Positions 1 through 5,984 of a stretch of DNA of 8,957 bases are shown piece after piece. Position 1 is the first letter of the stretch; every line of letters starts with the position of its first letter. The translations under genes and the position numbers were made by a program. The stretch comes from Gammaproteobacteria bacterium. Its GTDB lineage: Bacteria; Pseudomonadota; Gammaproteobacteria; Burkholderiales; Thiobacillaceae. Under the pieces are notes generated by a model. It was not told where the DNA came from and ran no database searches. It saw only the letters and a program-made list of their open reading frames with translations. The stretch covers positions 1 through 8,957 of the forward strand of contig JAHJNP010000405.1 in assembly GCA_018820745.1 (NCBI GenBank), given 5' to 3'.

Positions 1-210
1 CCCTTCTACAACGTGGTGGTGGCCGATTCGCGCTGCCGTCGTGACGGCCGCTTCATCGAGCGCGTCGGCTTCTACAATCCGGTCGCTGCCGAAGGCTCCG
101 AAGCACTGCGCCTGGATCAGGAACGCATCAGCTTCTGGACCGGCAACGGCGCGCAGCTGTCCGACACCGTCGCCCGCCTGGTCAAACAGAACAAGCCCGC
201 TGCTGCCTGA
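1..210 (+). CDS. rpsP: 30S ribosomal protein S16 (3' part, 5' end outside window)
   Basis: The reading frame is open from base 1 to the TGA at 208-210 and gives the last 69 residues of S16, a small protein of the 30S subunit that binds 16S rRNA and helps assembly. Family hallmarks are visible: the stretch [22 protein letters not shown] near the start of the fragment matches the conserved core of S16, and the later [30 protein letters not shown] segment (given in outline: a substrate-like LDxERxxxWxxxGAQxSDTV pattern) is typical. The short Ala-rich tail (KPAAA) is ordinary. The first dozen or so residues and the promoter lie upstream of the window. It is the first gene of the conserved rpsP-rimM-trmD-rplS operon, whose order supports the call. 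Confidence 0.96.
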   Translation, partial: PFYNVVVADSRCRRDGRFIERVGFYNPVAAEGSEALRLDQERISFWTGNGAQLSDTVARLVKQNKPAAA

Positions 211-239
211 TTTCAATCAGGCCAGCCGGGTCAACACAC

Positions 240-746
240 TTGAGCCAAGATAGCGACTGGGTCGTGATGGGGCGCATCGCCGCCCCGTTCGGCATCAAGG
301 GCTGGGTCAAGGTGCAGACCTTCAGTGACGACCCGGGCACGCTGATGGATTTTGAATCCTGGCGCGTCGGCCGCGGCGAGCAGCAGGCGCAATACACCGT
401 CGAGGCCGTCCAGGATCACAGCAACACCCTGGTCGCCAAGCTGGTCGGCATCGACGACCGCGACGCGGCGTTTGCCCTGCGTGGTCAGGAAATCTCGGTG
501 GCGCGCAGCGACTTGCCGCCGCCGCAGGAGAACGAGTTTTACTGGACGGACCTGATCGGCCTGAAGGTCGTCAACCGTGAAGGCGTCGAACTCGGGCAAG
601 TGGATAGCCTTTTGGAAACCGGCGCGCATGATGTGCTGGTGATCAAGGGCAAACGCGACCACCTGATCCCGTTCGTCGCGGCCTTCGTCGGCAAGGTCGA
701 CGTGGCAGGCGGCCAGATCGAGGTGGACTGGGGCGAAGATTACTAA
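240..746 (+). CDS. rimM: Ribosome maturation factor RimM
   Basis: RimM binds free 30S subunits, contacts S19 and is needed for efficient 16S rRNA processing. The 168-residue product has the usual length and two-domain layout. An N-terminal beta-barrel starts with [18 protein letters not shown] (residues 8-25), the family signature. A PRC-barrel domain begins about residue 99 with [12 protein letters not shown] and includes [12 protein letters not shown] (126-137), LIPFV (142-146) and the C-terminal DWGEDY. The start is uncertain: TTG at 240 gives a short N-terminus ahead of the conserved strand, but no clear Shine-Dalgarno precedes it. GTG 264 or ATG 267 would begin right at the signature. 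The gene follows rpsP after 29 bp. A weak start is consistent with the known lower expression of rimM and trmD relative to the ribosomal proteins of this operon in E. coli. Confidence 0.95.
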   Translation: MSQDSDWVVMGRIAAPFGIKGWVKVQTFSDDPGTLMDFESWRVGRGEQQAQYTVEAVQDHSNTLVAKLVGIDDRDAAFALRGQEISVARSDLPPPQENEFYWTDLIGLKVVNREGVELGQVDSLLETGAHDVLVIKGKRDHLIPFVAAFVGKVDVAGGQIEVDWGEDY

Positions 747-749
747 GGA
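745..749 (+). promoter_or_regulatory. Ribosome binding site for trmD
   Basis: AAGGA overlaps the rimM TAA stop codon and stands 7 nt before a GTG. It fixes GTG 757 as the trmD start and suggests that translation of trmD is coupled to termination of rimM. Confidence 0.7.
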
Positions 750-756
750 AGCAGGC

Positions 757-1521
757 GTGCGCTTCGATGCCATCACCCTCTTCCCCGAAATGTTCGATGC
801 CGTGCTGGATTACGGCATCACCCGGCGGGCGCTGGATCGCGGGCTGTACCGGTTCAAGTCGTGGAATCCGCGCGACTTCACCGACGACCCGCACCGCACG
901 GTGGACGACCGCCCCTACGGCGGCGGCCCCGGGATGCTGATGCAGGCCGAACCGCTGGACCGCGCGCTGAACGCCGTGCAGCAGGCGCTGGCCAGCGAGA
1001 ATTTGACCCCGTGGGTGGTGCACTTTTCCCCGCGCGGCCGCCCGCTGACGCACCAGCGGGTGATGGAACTGAAAGGAAAGCCCTCACTGGTGTTGCTGTG
1101 CGGGCGCTATGAAGGCATTGACGAGCGGTTGTTGCAGCGCCGCGTGGACGAAGAACTCTCGCTCGGCGACTTTGTGCTGTCTGGCGGCGAACTTCCCGCG
1201 CTGGCACTGATGGATGCGATCATCCGGCTGCTGCCGGGCGCGTTGAACGACGCTGATTCGGCGCTGGAAGACTCCTTCGCCAACGGCCTGCTCGACTGCC
1301 CGCACTACACCCGGCCCGAAGTCTGGCAGGGGATGGCGGTGCCTGAGGTGTTGAAAAGCGGCAACCACGCTGCGATCGCCCAGTGGCGATTGCAGCAGAG
1401 CCTGGCGATCACGGCGGCCCATCGCCCCGATCTGCTGGCGAAACGCGGCTTGTCGAAGCAGGAACAGGAACTTCTCGCGGCGCACCCACCCGGTGCGCCG
1501 CAGAAAAAAGCGGCCCGGTAA
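757..1521 (+). CDS. trmD: tRNA (guanine-N1)-methyltransferase TrmD
   Basis: TrmD transfers a methyl group from S-adenosylmethionine to N1 of G37, 3' of the anticodon in tRNAs reading CUN, CCN and CGG codons, which prevents +1 frameshifting. The enzyme is a cytoplasmic SPOUT-fold dimer with a trefoil knot. The 254-residue protein is full length. Visible motifs are the N-terminal [23 protein letters not shown] (51-60), the knot and cofactor-binding segments [11 protein letters not shown] (114-124) and [16 protein letters not shown] (134-149), and the C-terminal [20 protein letters not shown] (171-190). The last contains the aspartate thought to act as general base (D172 here, by comparison with E. 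coli). GTG start with AAGGA upstream; 10 bp after rimM. A perfect 7-bp inverted repeat overlaps its stop codon. No defects seen. Confidence 0.98.
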   Translation: MRFDAITLFPEMFDAVLDYGITRRALDRGLYRFKSWNPRDFTDDPHRTVDDRPYGGGPGMLMQAEPLDRALNAVQQALASENLTPWVVHFSPRGRPLTHQRVMELKGKPSLVLLCGRYEGIDERLLQRRVDEELSLGDFVLSGGELPALALMDAIIRLLPGALNDADSALEDSFANGLLDCPHYTRPEVWQGMAVPEVLKSGNHAAIAQWRLQQSLAITAAHRPDLLAKRGLSKQEQELLAAHPPGAPQKKAAR

Positions 1522-1530
1522 TCCCGGGCC
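1512..1530 (+). repeat. Hairpin overlapping the trmD stop codon
   Basis: GGCCCGG (1512-1518) and CCGGGCC (1524-1530) form a perfect 7-bp stem around a 5-nt loop, TAATC, that carries the last two bases of the TAA stop. No T run follows on the plus strand, so it is not a standard terminator for trmD. A run of six A's at 1504-1509 would be a T run on the other strand, but no minus-strand gene ends here. It may slow decay or processing of the trmD mRNA, or partly end transcription. Confidence 0.5.
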
Positions 1531-1554
1531 AATGTGAAACGGCGTGACGTCCGC

Positions 1555-1576
1555 CCGGGAGTCTAGACAGACCCGG
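1555..1576 (+). promoter_or_regulatory. Candidate rplS leader hairpin
   Basis: In the 90-bp trmD-rplS gap, CCGGG (1555-1559) can pair with CCCGG (1572-1576), with an inner TCT/AGA helix (1562-1564 with 1569-1571) and an AGAC tetraloop. The CCCGGG core at 1554-1559 could instead pair with the complementary CCCGGG in the hairpin at the trmD stop, so two mutually exclusive folds are possible. The structure ends 24 nt before the rplS ribosome binding site. A regulatory role is inference only. Confidence 0.3.
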
Positions 1577-1600
1577 TGGCGCACCTCTCCCGCCAGATGC

Positions 1601-1605
1601 AAGGA
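1601..1605 (+). promoter_or_regulatory. Ribosome binding site for rplS
   Basis: AAGGA sits 6 nt before ATG 1612. It decides the rplS start against the in-frame upstream GTG 1576 and ATG 1597, which have no such site and would add residues not expected in L19. Confidence 0.8.
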
Positions 1606-1611
1606 AACATC

Positions 1612-2001
1612 ATGAACATCATCGAGCAACTCGAACAGGAAGAAATCGCCCGCCTGGGCAAAACCCTCCCCGACTTCGCCCCCGGCGACACCATCGTCGT
1701 CCAGGTGAAAGTAAAGGAAGGCACCCGCGAGCGTCTGCAGGCCTACGAAGGCGTCGTCATTGCCAAGCGCAATCGCGGCCTCAACTCCGCCTTCACCGTG
1801 CGCAAGATCTCGGCCGGCGAAGGCGTCGAGCGCACCTTCCAGACCCATTCGCCGCTGGTCGCCAGCGTCGAAGTCAAGCGTCGCGGCGATGTCCGCCGCG
1901 CCAAGCTGTACTACCTGCGCGAGCGCTCAGGCAAGTCCGCACGCATCAAGGAAAAGCTGCCCGCCCGCAAGGTCAAGGCTGCAGCACCGGCTGCCGAATA
2001 A
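1612..2001 (+). CDS. rplS: 50S ribosomal protein L19
   Basis: L19 is a 50S protein located at the 30S-50S interface. The 129-residue product begins [20 protein letters not shown] and carries the family core: [33 protein letters not shown], the FTVRKIS and [11 protein letters not shown] segments, and [20 protein letters not shown]19 is usually about 115 residues; the extra residues here are a basic/Ala-rich C-terminal tail ([13 protein letters not shown]). ATG 1612 has a good AAGGA and starts at the conserved N-terminus, so I prefer it to the longer in-frame GTG 1576. It is the last gene of the rpsP operon, immediately followed by a strong terminator. Confidence 0.98.
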   Translation: MNIIEQLEQEEIARLGKTLPDFAPGDTIVVQVKVKEGTRERLQAYEGVVIAKRNRGLNSAFTVRKISAGEGVERTFQTHSPLVASVEVKRRGDVRRAKLYYLRERSGKSARIKEKLPARKVKAAAPAAE

Positions 2002-2022
2002 GCAGCCATCCTGCCGCAATGC

Positions 2023-2050
2023 AAAACGCCCGCTTCATGCGGGCGTTTTT
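2023..2050 (+). terminator. Intrinsic terminator after rplS
   Basis: CGCCCGC (2027-2033) and GCGGGCG (2039-2045) form a 7-bp GC stem with loop TTCAT. It is flanked by AAAA (2023-2026) and followed by TTTTT (2046-2050), so the stem can extend with A-U pairs. This is a classic Rho-independent terminator, 21 bp after the rplS stop, and it marks the end of the ribosomal operon. Confidence 0.92.
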
Positions 2051-2079
2051 GCTTGTGCCCTACCCGGTTGATGATAGCG

Positions 2080-2114
2080 GGCGCCGCTACAGGCAGTGGC
2101 CTGAGCACGGCGCC
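2080..2114 (+). repeat. Nested inverted repeat upstream of the diguanylate cyclase gene
   Basis: The outer arms GGCGCCG (2080-2086) and CGGCGCC (2108-2114) are perfectly complementary. Inside them CAGGC (2090-2094) pairs with GCCTG (2099-2103) around an AGTG loop. The result is a two-tier stem with a small internal loop. There is no proper T run after it (GGATTTG follows), so it is unlikely to be a second terminator. It could be an RNA structure or a protein-binding site; the sequence does not say which. Confidence 0.4.
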
Positions 2115-2134
2115 GGATTTGAGGCACCAAGGAC

Positions 2135-2140
2135 TAGAAT
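2135..2140 (+). promoter_or_regulatory. Possible -10 box for the cyclase-ogt-xerD unit
   Basis: TAGAAT matches the sigma-70 -10 consensus at five of six positions. It lies about 80 bp before the cyclase start and downstream of the rplS terminator, where a new promoter is expected. No acceptable -35 hexamer is found at 16-18 bp spacing (the region there reads GCCGGA); the nearest TTGAGG (2119-2124) is only 10 bp away. Activator dependence or another sigma factor is possible. Confidence 0.25.
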
Positions 2141-2217
2141 ATCCCGATGACAAACGCTGGATGGCGAGGCAGGTGACCGGCGCGGAGCCCTCGAGCCAGC
2201 GGCCATGAAACGACCAC

Positions 2218-3618
2218 GTGAAAACATATAGCCACATCCCCCCCAGCAACATCATGGATTTGCTGCTCGACGCGATCTGCGTTGTCGACGCGCGGGGATG
2301 CTTTGTTTTTGTCAGTGCCGCGGGCGAACGCATTTTCGGTTACACGCCGGAGGAAATGATCGGCAGGCCGATGATCGACTTCGTGTTCCTCGATGATCGG
2401 GCGCGTACGCTGCAGGCGGTCGACGAGATTGTAGGCGGACAACCCCAGCCCCATTTCGAGAACCGCTATGTGCGCAAGGACGGCCAGATCGTCCATATCA
2501 TGTGGTCAGCGCGCTGGTCGGAGGCGGATCAAGTGCGGGTTGCCGTGGCGCGTGACGTAACGGAACGCAAGCGTGCCGACACCATGCAGGCCGCACTCTA
2601 TGCCATTTCAGAAGCCGCGCACTGCGCCGAAGACTTGATCGCTTTGTTTCAACACATTCATCAGATCATTGGTGAACTGTTGCCGGCAATCAATTTCTTC
2701 ATCGCGCTCTACGATAAAAGCAAGGATGAGTTGACCTTTCCTTACTATGTCGACGAATACGATCAGGCCCCCGCGCCGCAAAAGCTGGATTCGGCGGTGC
2801 TGAGCGCACAGGTCATCCGCACCGGACAAGTCCTGCTTCTCACACCCGATAGCGGGGCGTCCCCACCCGGGCAGGTCCATCCTGCGGTTGGCCGGGATTC
2901 ATTGAACTGGCTTGGCGTCCCGCTCAACGCAAAAAAGGGTGTCATCGGCGCCCTTGTGGTGAAGAACTATTGCGCTGAGGCGCGATATACCCAAAAGGAT
3001 GTCGAACTGTTGCAATTCGTCTCCGCCCAGATCGCGACTGCGATCGAACGCAAACAGATGGAGATCTGGCTGCAGCACATTGCGCGGCACGACCCGCTGA
3101 CCGACCTGCCCAATCGCGAACTGTTCCATGACCGGCTGCAAACCGCGCTGCTCTGGGCAAAACGGAACCAAAAACTGCTGTCTTTGCTATACATCGATCT
3201 GGACAGGTTCAAGCAGGTCAATGACACCCTGGGGCATCCCATCGGCGATCTCCTGCTGCAGGAAGTCGCCCACCGCCTCAAGCAGTGCGTGCGTGAATCG
3301 GATACGGTCGGGCGCGTCGGGGGTGACGAGTTTTTGGTGCTGCTCCACGACATCCCCCTGCCGGAAGAGGCCTTGGTGGTCGCCGAAAAAATCCGCATCG
3401 CCCTCGGCCGGCGCTATGACCTGGCCGATCAACGGGTGCATATTTCGCCGAGCATTGGTGTCGCGCTTTATCCCACGCACAGCGACGATTACAAGCAACT
3501 GATCCGGTATGCTGACGAAGCGATGTATGACGCAAAAAAGAATGGCGGAAACCGGTTCAAGGTCACGTCCGGACCCAGCATTTCAAAATCCGGAAATGAG
3601 GGTGAATCCCTCGGCTAG
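2218..3618 (+). CDS. PAS-GAF-GGDEF diguanylate cyclase
   Basis: The protein should make cyclic di-GMP from two GTP. The 466-residue product has a PAS domain (about 12-118, ending in the PAC-like VAVARDVTERKRAD), a GAF domain (about 122-278) and a GGDEF domain (about 288-450). The catalytic domain looks active: DPLTDLPNR (292-300), metal-binding aspartate in YIDLDRFK (325-332), GGDEF itself (368-372), and SIGVALYP followed by ADEAMYDAKKNGGNRF. RESD (359-362) lies exactly five residues before GGDEF, the standard inhibitory RxxD site, so product feedback is expected. There is no EAL domain, signal peptide or membrane segment, so it is a cytoplasmic sensor-enzyme; ligands of PAS and GAF are unknown. 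The start is uncertain: GTG 2218 or ATG 2254, neither with a clear Shine-Dalgarno. It lies 9 bp before ogt. Its base composition looks somewhat less GC-rich than its neighbours', which may mean separate acquisition. Confidence 0.93.
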   Translation: MKTYSHIPPSNIMDLLLDAICVVDARGCFVFVSAAGERIFGYTPEEMIGRPMIDFVFLDDRARTLQAVDEIVGGQPQPHFENRYVRKDGQIVHIMWSARWSEADQVRVAVARDVTERKRADTMQAALYAISEAAHCAEDLIALFQHIHQIIGELLPAINFFIALYDKSKDELTFPYYVDEYDQAPAPQKLDSAVLSAQVIRTGQVLLLTPDSGASPPGQVHPAVGRDSLNWLGVPLNAKKGVIGALVVKNYCAEARYTQKDVELLQFVSAQIATAIERKQMEIWLQHIARHDPLTDLPNRELFHDRLQTALLWAKRNQKLLSLLYIDLDRFKQVNDTLGHPIGDLLLQEVAHRLKQCVRESDTVGRVGGDEFLVLLHDIPLPEEALVVAEKIRIALGRRYDLADQRVHISPSIGVALYPTHSDDYKQLIRYADEAMYDAKKNGGNRFKVTSGPSISKSGNEGESLG

Positions 3619-3627
3619 AATGCCAGC

Positions 3628-4098
3628 ATGTCTGCGTACGACGCCATCCTTGCTGCCCCGATGTGCCGTCTCGGTGTCCGTTTCACCGGCGACGCGCTGA
3701 CGCGGCTGGATTTCTTGCTTGCGGACACCCGCGGGGCCACCCGGCTGGACCCGCGGGCGAGGAAGCTGGTGCGCGAACTCGATGCCTACTGGCACAATCC
3801 GGCCCACCCCATCGACGTGCTGTTCGTGCCTGCCGGCACGCCGTTCCAACTGCGGGTGTGGCACGCGCTGATGGCCATTCCAGCCGGCCAGCCCGCCACC
3901 TATGGCGCGCTGGCGAAACAGCTCGGCACCGCCGCACGCGCGGTGGGCCAGGCGTGCGCTTCGAATCCCCTGCCCATCCTCATCCCCTGCCACCGCGTGG
4001 TGGCGGCAAGCGGGCTGGGGGGCTTCATGCATTCGGCCGCGGGCGCGCCGCTGGATGTCAAAACCTGGCTGCTGGCGCATGAACGACGCGCTGATTGA
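3628..4098 (+). CDS. ogt: Methylated-DNA--[protein]-cysteine S-methyltransferase
   Basis: This is a suicide DNA-repair protein that removes alkyl groups from O6-alkylguanine by moving them to its own cysteine. The 156-residue protein has the small N-terminal domain and the C-terminal DNA-binding/active-site domain: FQLRVWHAL, IPAGQPATYGALAKQLG (84-100), ARAVGQACASNP (103-114) and active-site PCHRV (120-124, Cys121). The segment after the active site is unusual: instead of the common GYxGG then K arrangement it reads GLGGFMHSAAGAPLDVKTWLLAHE in outline, about four residues longer than in E. coli Ogt and lacking the usual tyrosine of the substrate loop. ATG 3628 is chosen because YDAILAAP at the N-terminus fits the family; the ribosome binding site is weak. 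It begins 9 bp after the cyclase and its 3' end overlaps xerD by 20 bp. The symbol ogt is by family; ada/adaB-type naming is equally possible. Confidence 0.9.
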   Translation: MSAYDAILAAPMCRLGVRFTGDALTRLDFLLADTRGATRLDPRARKLVRELDAYWHNPAHPIDVLFVPAGTPFQLRVWHALMAIPAGQPATYGALAKQLGTAARAVGQACASNPLPILIPCHRVVAASGLGGFMHSAAGAPLDVKTWLLAHERRAD

Positions 4099-4969
4099 CC
4101 GGTTCTGCGACCACCTGTGGCTGGAAGACGGGCTGGCGGACCTGACGCTGGCCGCGTACCGGCGCGACCTGAAGACCTTCGGCGGCTGGCTGGAAAAAGA
4201 ACGTGCACATCGCCTGGATGCTGCCGTGGCGGGCGACATCGAGGGCTATCTGACGTGGCGCTTCGCCGGTCGTGCGCAGCCGCGCAGCGCGGCGCGCTAC
4301 ACCTCGGCGCTGAAACGCTTTTATCGCTATCTGCTGCGCGAAAACCTCATCGCCTTTGATCCCACGCTCAATCTCGACAGTCCCAAGCTGCCCCGCTCGC
4401 TGCCGAAGACACTGACCGAGGCCGACGTCGAACGCCTGCTCGACAGCGCCGACACCGCCACCTCACTGGGCCTGCGCGACCGTGCGATGCTGGAAACGCT
4501 GTACGCCACCGGCTTGCGGGTGTCGGAACTGGTGGGGCTGAAACTGACGGCGGTGAATCTCAACGACGGCGTGCTGCGGGTGACCGGCAAGGGCAACAAG
4601 GACCGGCTGGTGCCGCTGGGCGAGGAGGCGGTGCAGTGGCTCAAGCGCTATCTGGCGGACGCGCGGCCGCTGCTGCTGGAACGTCAGCTCTCGGATGCAG
4701 TATTCGTGACCGCGCGCGGCGGCGGCATGACGCGGCAGGCGTTCTGGTATCTCATCAAGCGGCGCGCGCGCGCCGCCGCGATCACCCGGCCGCTGTCGCC
4801 GCACACGCTGCGCCACGCCTTTGCCACCCACCTGTTGAACCATGGCGCCGACCTTCGGGTGGTGCAGATGCTGCTCGGCCACAGCGACATTTCCACCACG
4901 CAGATCTACACCCACGTGGCGCGCGAACGGCTGAAGCAGCTTCACGCGGTCCACCATCCGCGCGGCTGA
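4079..4969 (+). CDS. xerD: Site-specific tyrosine recombinase XerD
   Basis: XerD, working with XerC at the dif site and with FtsK, resolves chromosome dimers before cell division. The 296-residue product has the normal length. The N-terminal SAM-like core-binding domain spans about 1-90 (LIDRFCDHLWLEDGLADLTL and following). The catalytic domain carries the full active site: R147 in GLRVSEL, K171 in GKGNKDR, H242 and R245 in PHTLRHAF, H268 in LLGHSDISTTQ and the nucleophile Y277 in IYTHV. These positions track E. coli XerD with an offset of one or two, which favours XerD over XerC. The start ATG 4079 gives the conserved N-terminus and overlaps the end of ogt by 20 bp; longer in-frame starts back to 3902 lie inside ogt and are rejected. 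Its stop is one base from the stop of the convergent gene on the other strand. Confidence 0.95.
   Translation: MNDALIDRFCDHLWLEDGLADLTLAAYRRDLKTFGGWLEKERAHRLDAAVAGDIEGYLTWRFAGRAQPRSAARYTSALKRFYRYLLRENLIAFDPTLNLDSPKLPRSLPKTLTEADVERLLDSADTATSLGLRDRAMLETLYATGLRVSELVGLKLTAVNLNDGVLRVTGKGNKDRLVPLGEEAVQWLKRYLADARPLLLERQLSDAVFVTARGGGMTRQAFWYLIKRRARAAAITRPLSPHTLRHAFATHLLNHGADLRVVQMLLGHSDISTTQIYTHVARERLKQLHAVHHPRG
4760..4775. repeat. 16-bp alternating CG palindrome inside xerD
   Basis: CGGCGCGCGCGCGCCG is a perfect palindrome whose centre is a run of alternating C and G. It encodes part of the KRRARAAA stretch at about residues 227-234 of XerD, between the lysine and HxxR active-site motifs. It is explained by Arg/Ala codons in a GC-rich genome, though such tracts can form Z-DNA or cruciforms. 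Confidence 0.6.
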
Positions 4970-4970
4970 C

Positions 4971-5984
4971 TCAAGCGGGCGTCTTGATCCGTTCCATCAG
5001 ATAACACAGGCAGTCCTGGCGGATCACCTGTTCGTCGCGCGTCAGCATCGCCGGCATCAGCGGCTTCCTCAAGGTGATCTCGCCGCGGCTGTAATCAAAC
5101 AGGTGGTCGCCGATCTCTGCGCCGTTTTCATCCAGCGCCCGCAGCCTGGCCGGGCTGCCCGGCCGCACGCGGCCCAGCAGGTCACCGTGTTTCAGTTCGC
5201 GGAAATTGTAGTGATCCAGCTCGGGCACAAAGTCGATGTCCGCGTCCGGCGCGACAAAACCGAAGCTGACCTGATCCGGCACCTTGACCGTGGCCACGGT
5301 ATGAAACAGGTCGACGTCATGCGACGCCACCGGGTGCGCCGGGAATTCGGACAGATGCAGGCAGGCTTCCATGAACGCGGCGGCATGCTCGACGCCGCCG
5401 GGCGTGCCCGGCTTGCCGCATTCCAGCGTGACCGCCGGGCACAGTTCGGCGAAAGCGGCCGATTGCACGCCGCGCGGCCGGACGAAATAGACCACGATGC
5501 GCGAAAACAGCGTGGCAAGGTGGAGAAAATCCTGGTCCAGCCGGTTGACGCAGGCGTAATGCGGATTCAGACCGGTGTTGTTGTGGATGTCGATGCTGGC
5601 AAACACCTTGCGGGCGCGCATCGCGTCGACCACCTGCTGCATCATCGCCCGTTCGGCCGGATGCGCTTCCTCGCTGCCCGGCCACACCCGGTTGTAGTCG
5701 GGCCGGCCGTCGAGCCGGCGCTGGCCTGTCCGGGCCGCCTCGATGTTGCCGATGAACAGCGACAGCGCGCGCGGCAGCTCGGCCGTCGCGTATTTCTCCA
5801 GCACCGCTTGCGCTGCCAGCCAGCCGGTGTCCTCGTTGCCGTGCAGCAGCACCGAAGCGAACAGGGGCTGCGTGCGCCGGCCCGGCAGGTGGATCAGCGT
5901 CGGCCCCGGCAGCACCTCGCCCAGACGGGCGGCAGGCAGGTCGAGCAAGCCGGGCGGCACGGCATCTAACTGCGTCAGGGTCAT
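4971..5984 (-). CDS. AspA/AstE-family zinc deacylase (M14-like), second copy
   Basis: The 337-residue protein belongs to the succinylglutamate desuccinylase/aspartoacylase family, zinc enzymes with a carboxypeptidase fold that remove an acyl group from an N-acyl amino acid. Predicted zinc ligands are H48 and E51 in LLHGNEDTG and H134 in IDIHNNTG; E188 in TLECG is the probable catalytic glutamate. RPDYNRVWPG (94-103) corresponds to the substrate-binding DxNRxFPG region of the family. The C-terminal part (about 220-337) would be the beta-rich lid domain. The DIHNNTG motif is closer in form to aspartoacylase DLHNTT than to AstE. Start ATG 5984 overlaps the TGA of the upstream ligase gene by 4 bp (ATGA), so translation is probably coupled. 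A longer open frame to 6530 exists but runs inside the ligase gene. The true substrate is unknown; there are no other arginine-succinyltransferase pathway genes nearby, so astE is not assigned. Confidence 0.88.
   Translation of the reverse strand: MTLTQLDAVPPGLLDLPAARLGEVLPGPTLIHLPGRRTQPLFASVLLHGNEDTGWLAAQAVLEKYATAELPRALSLFIGNIEAARTGQRRLDGRPDYNRVWPGSEEAHPAERAMMQQVVDAMRARKVFASIDIHNNTGLNPHYACVNRLDQDFLHLATLFSRIVVYFVRPRGVQSAAFAELCPAVTLECGKPGTPGGVEHAAAFMEACLHLSEFPAHPVASHDVDLFHTVATVKVPDQVSFGFVAPDADIDFVPELDHYNFRELKHGDLLGRVRPGSPARLRALDENGAEIGDHLFDYSRGEITLRKPLMPAMLTRDEQVIRQDCLCYLMERIKTPA

Noticed and set aside
1576..1611. 12-residue N-terminal extension of L19 from GTG 1576
   Set aside because: ATG 1612 has a well-spaced AAGGA and begins at the conserved L19 N-terminus.
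1084..1848. 254-aa minus-strand open frame
   Set aside because: It covers trmD and rplS, both certain genes, and shows no recognisable domain.
2141..2217. Possible c-di-GMP riboswitch upstream of the cyclase
   Set aside because: The leader is short and I could not match the conserved GEMM core or its two-helix layout; only loose resemblance in short A/G-rich words.
3902..4078. 59-residue N-terminal extension of XerD
   Set aside because: It lies within ogt, is rich in Arg/Ala/Trp, and is absent from the usual 296-300 residue XerD length.
5103..5969. 288-aa plus-strand open frame
   Set aside because: It lies fully antisense to the second deacylase, which has intact zinc motifs. Its Arg/Gln/His-rich product is typical of a shadow frame in GC-rich DNA.
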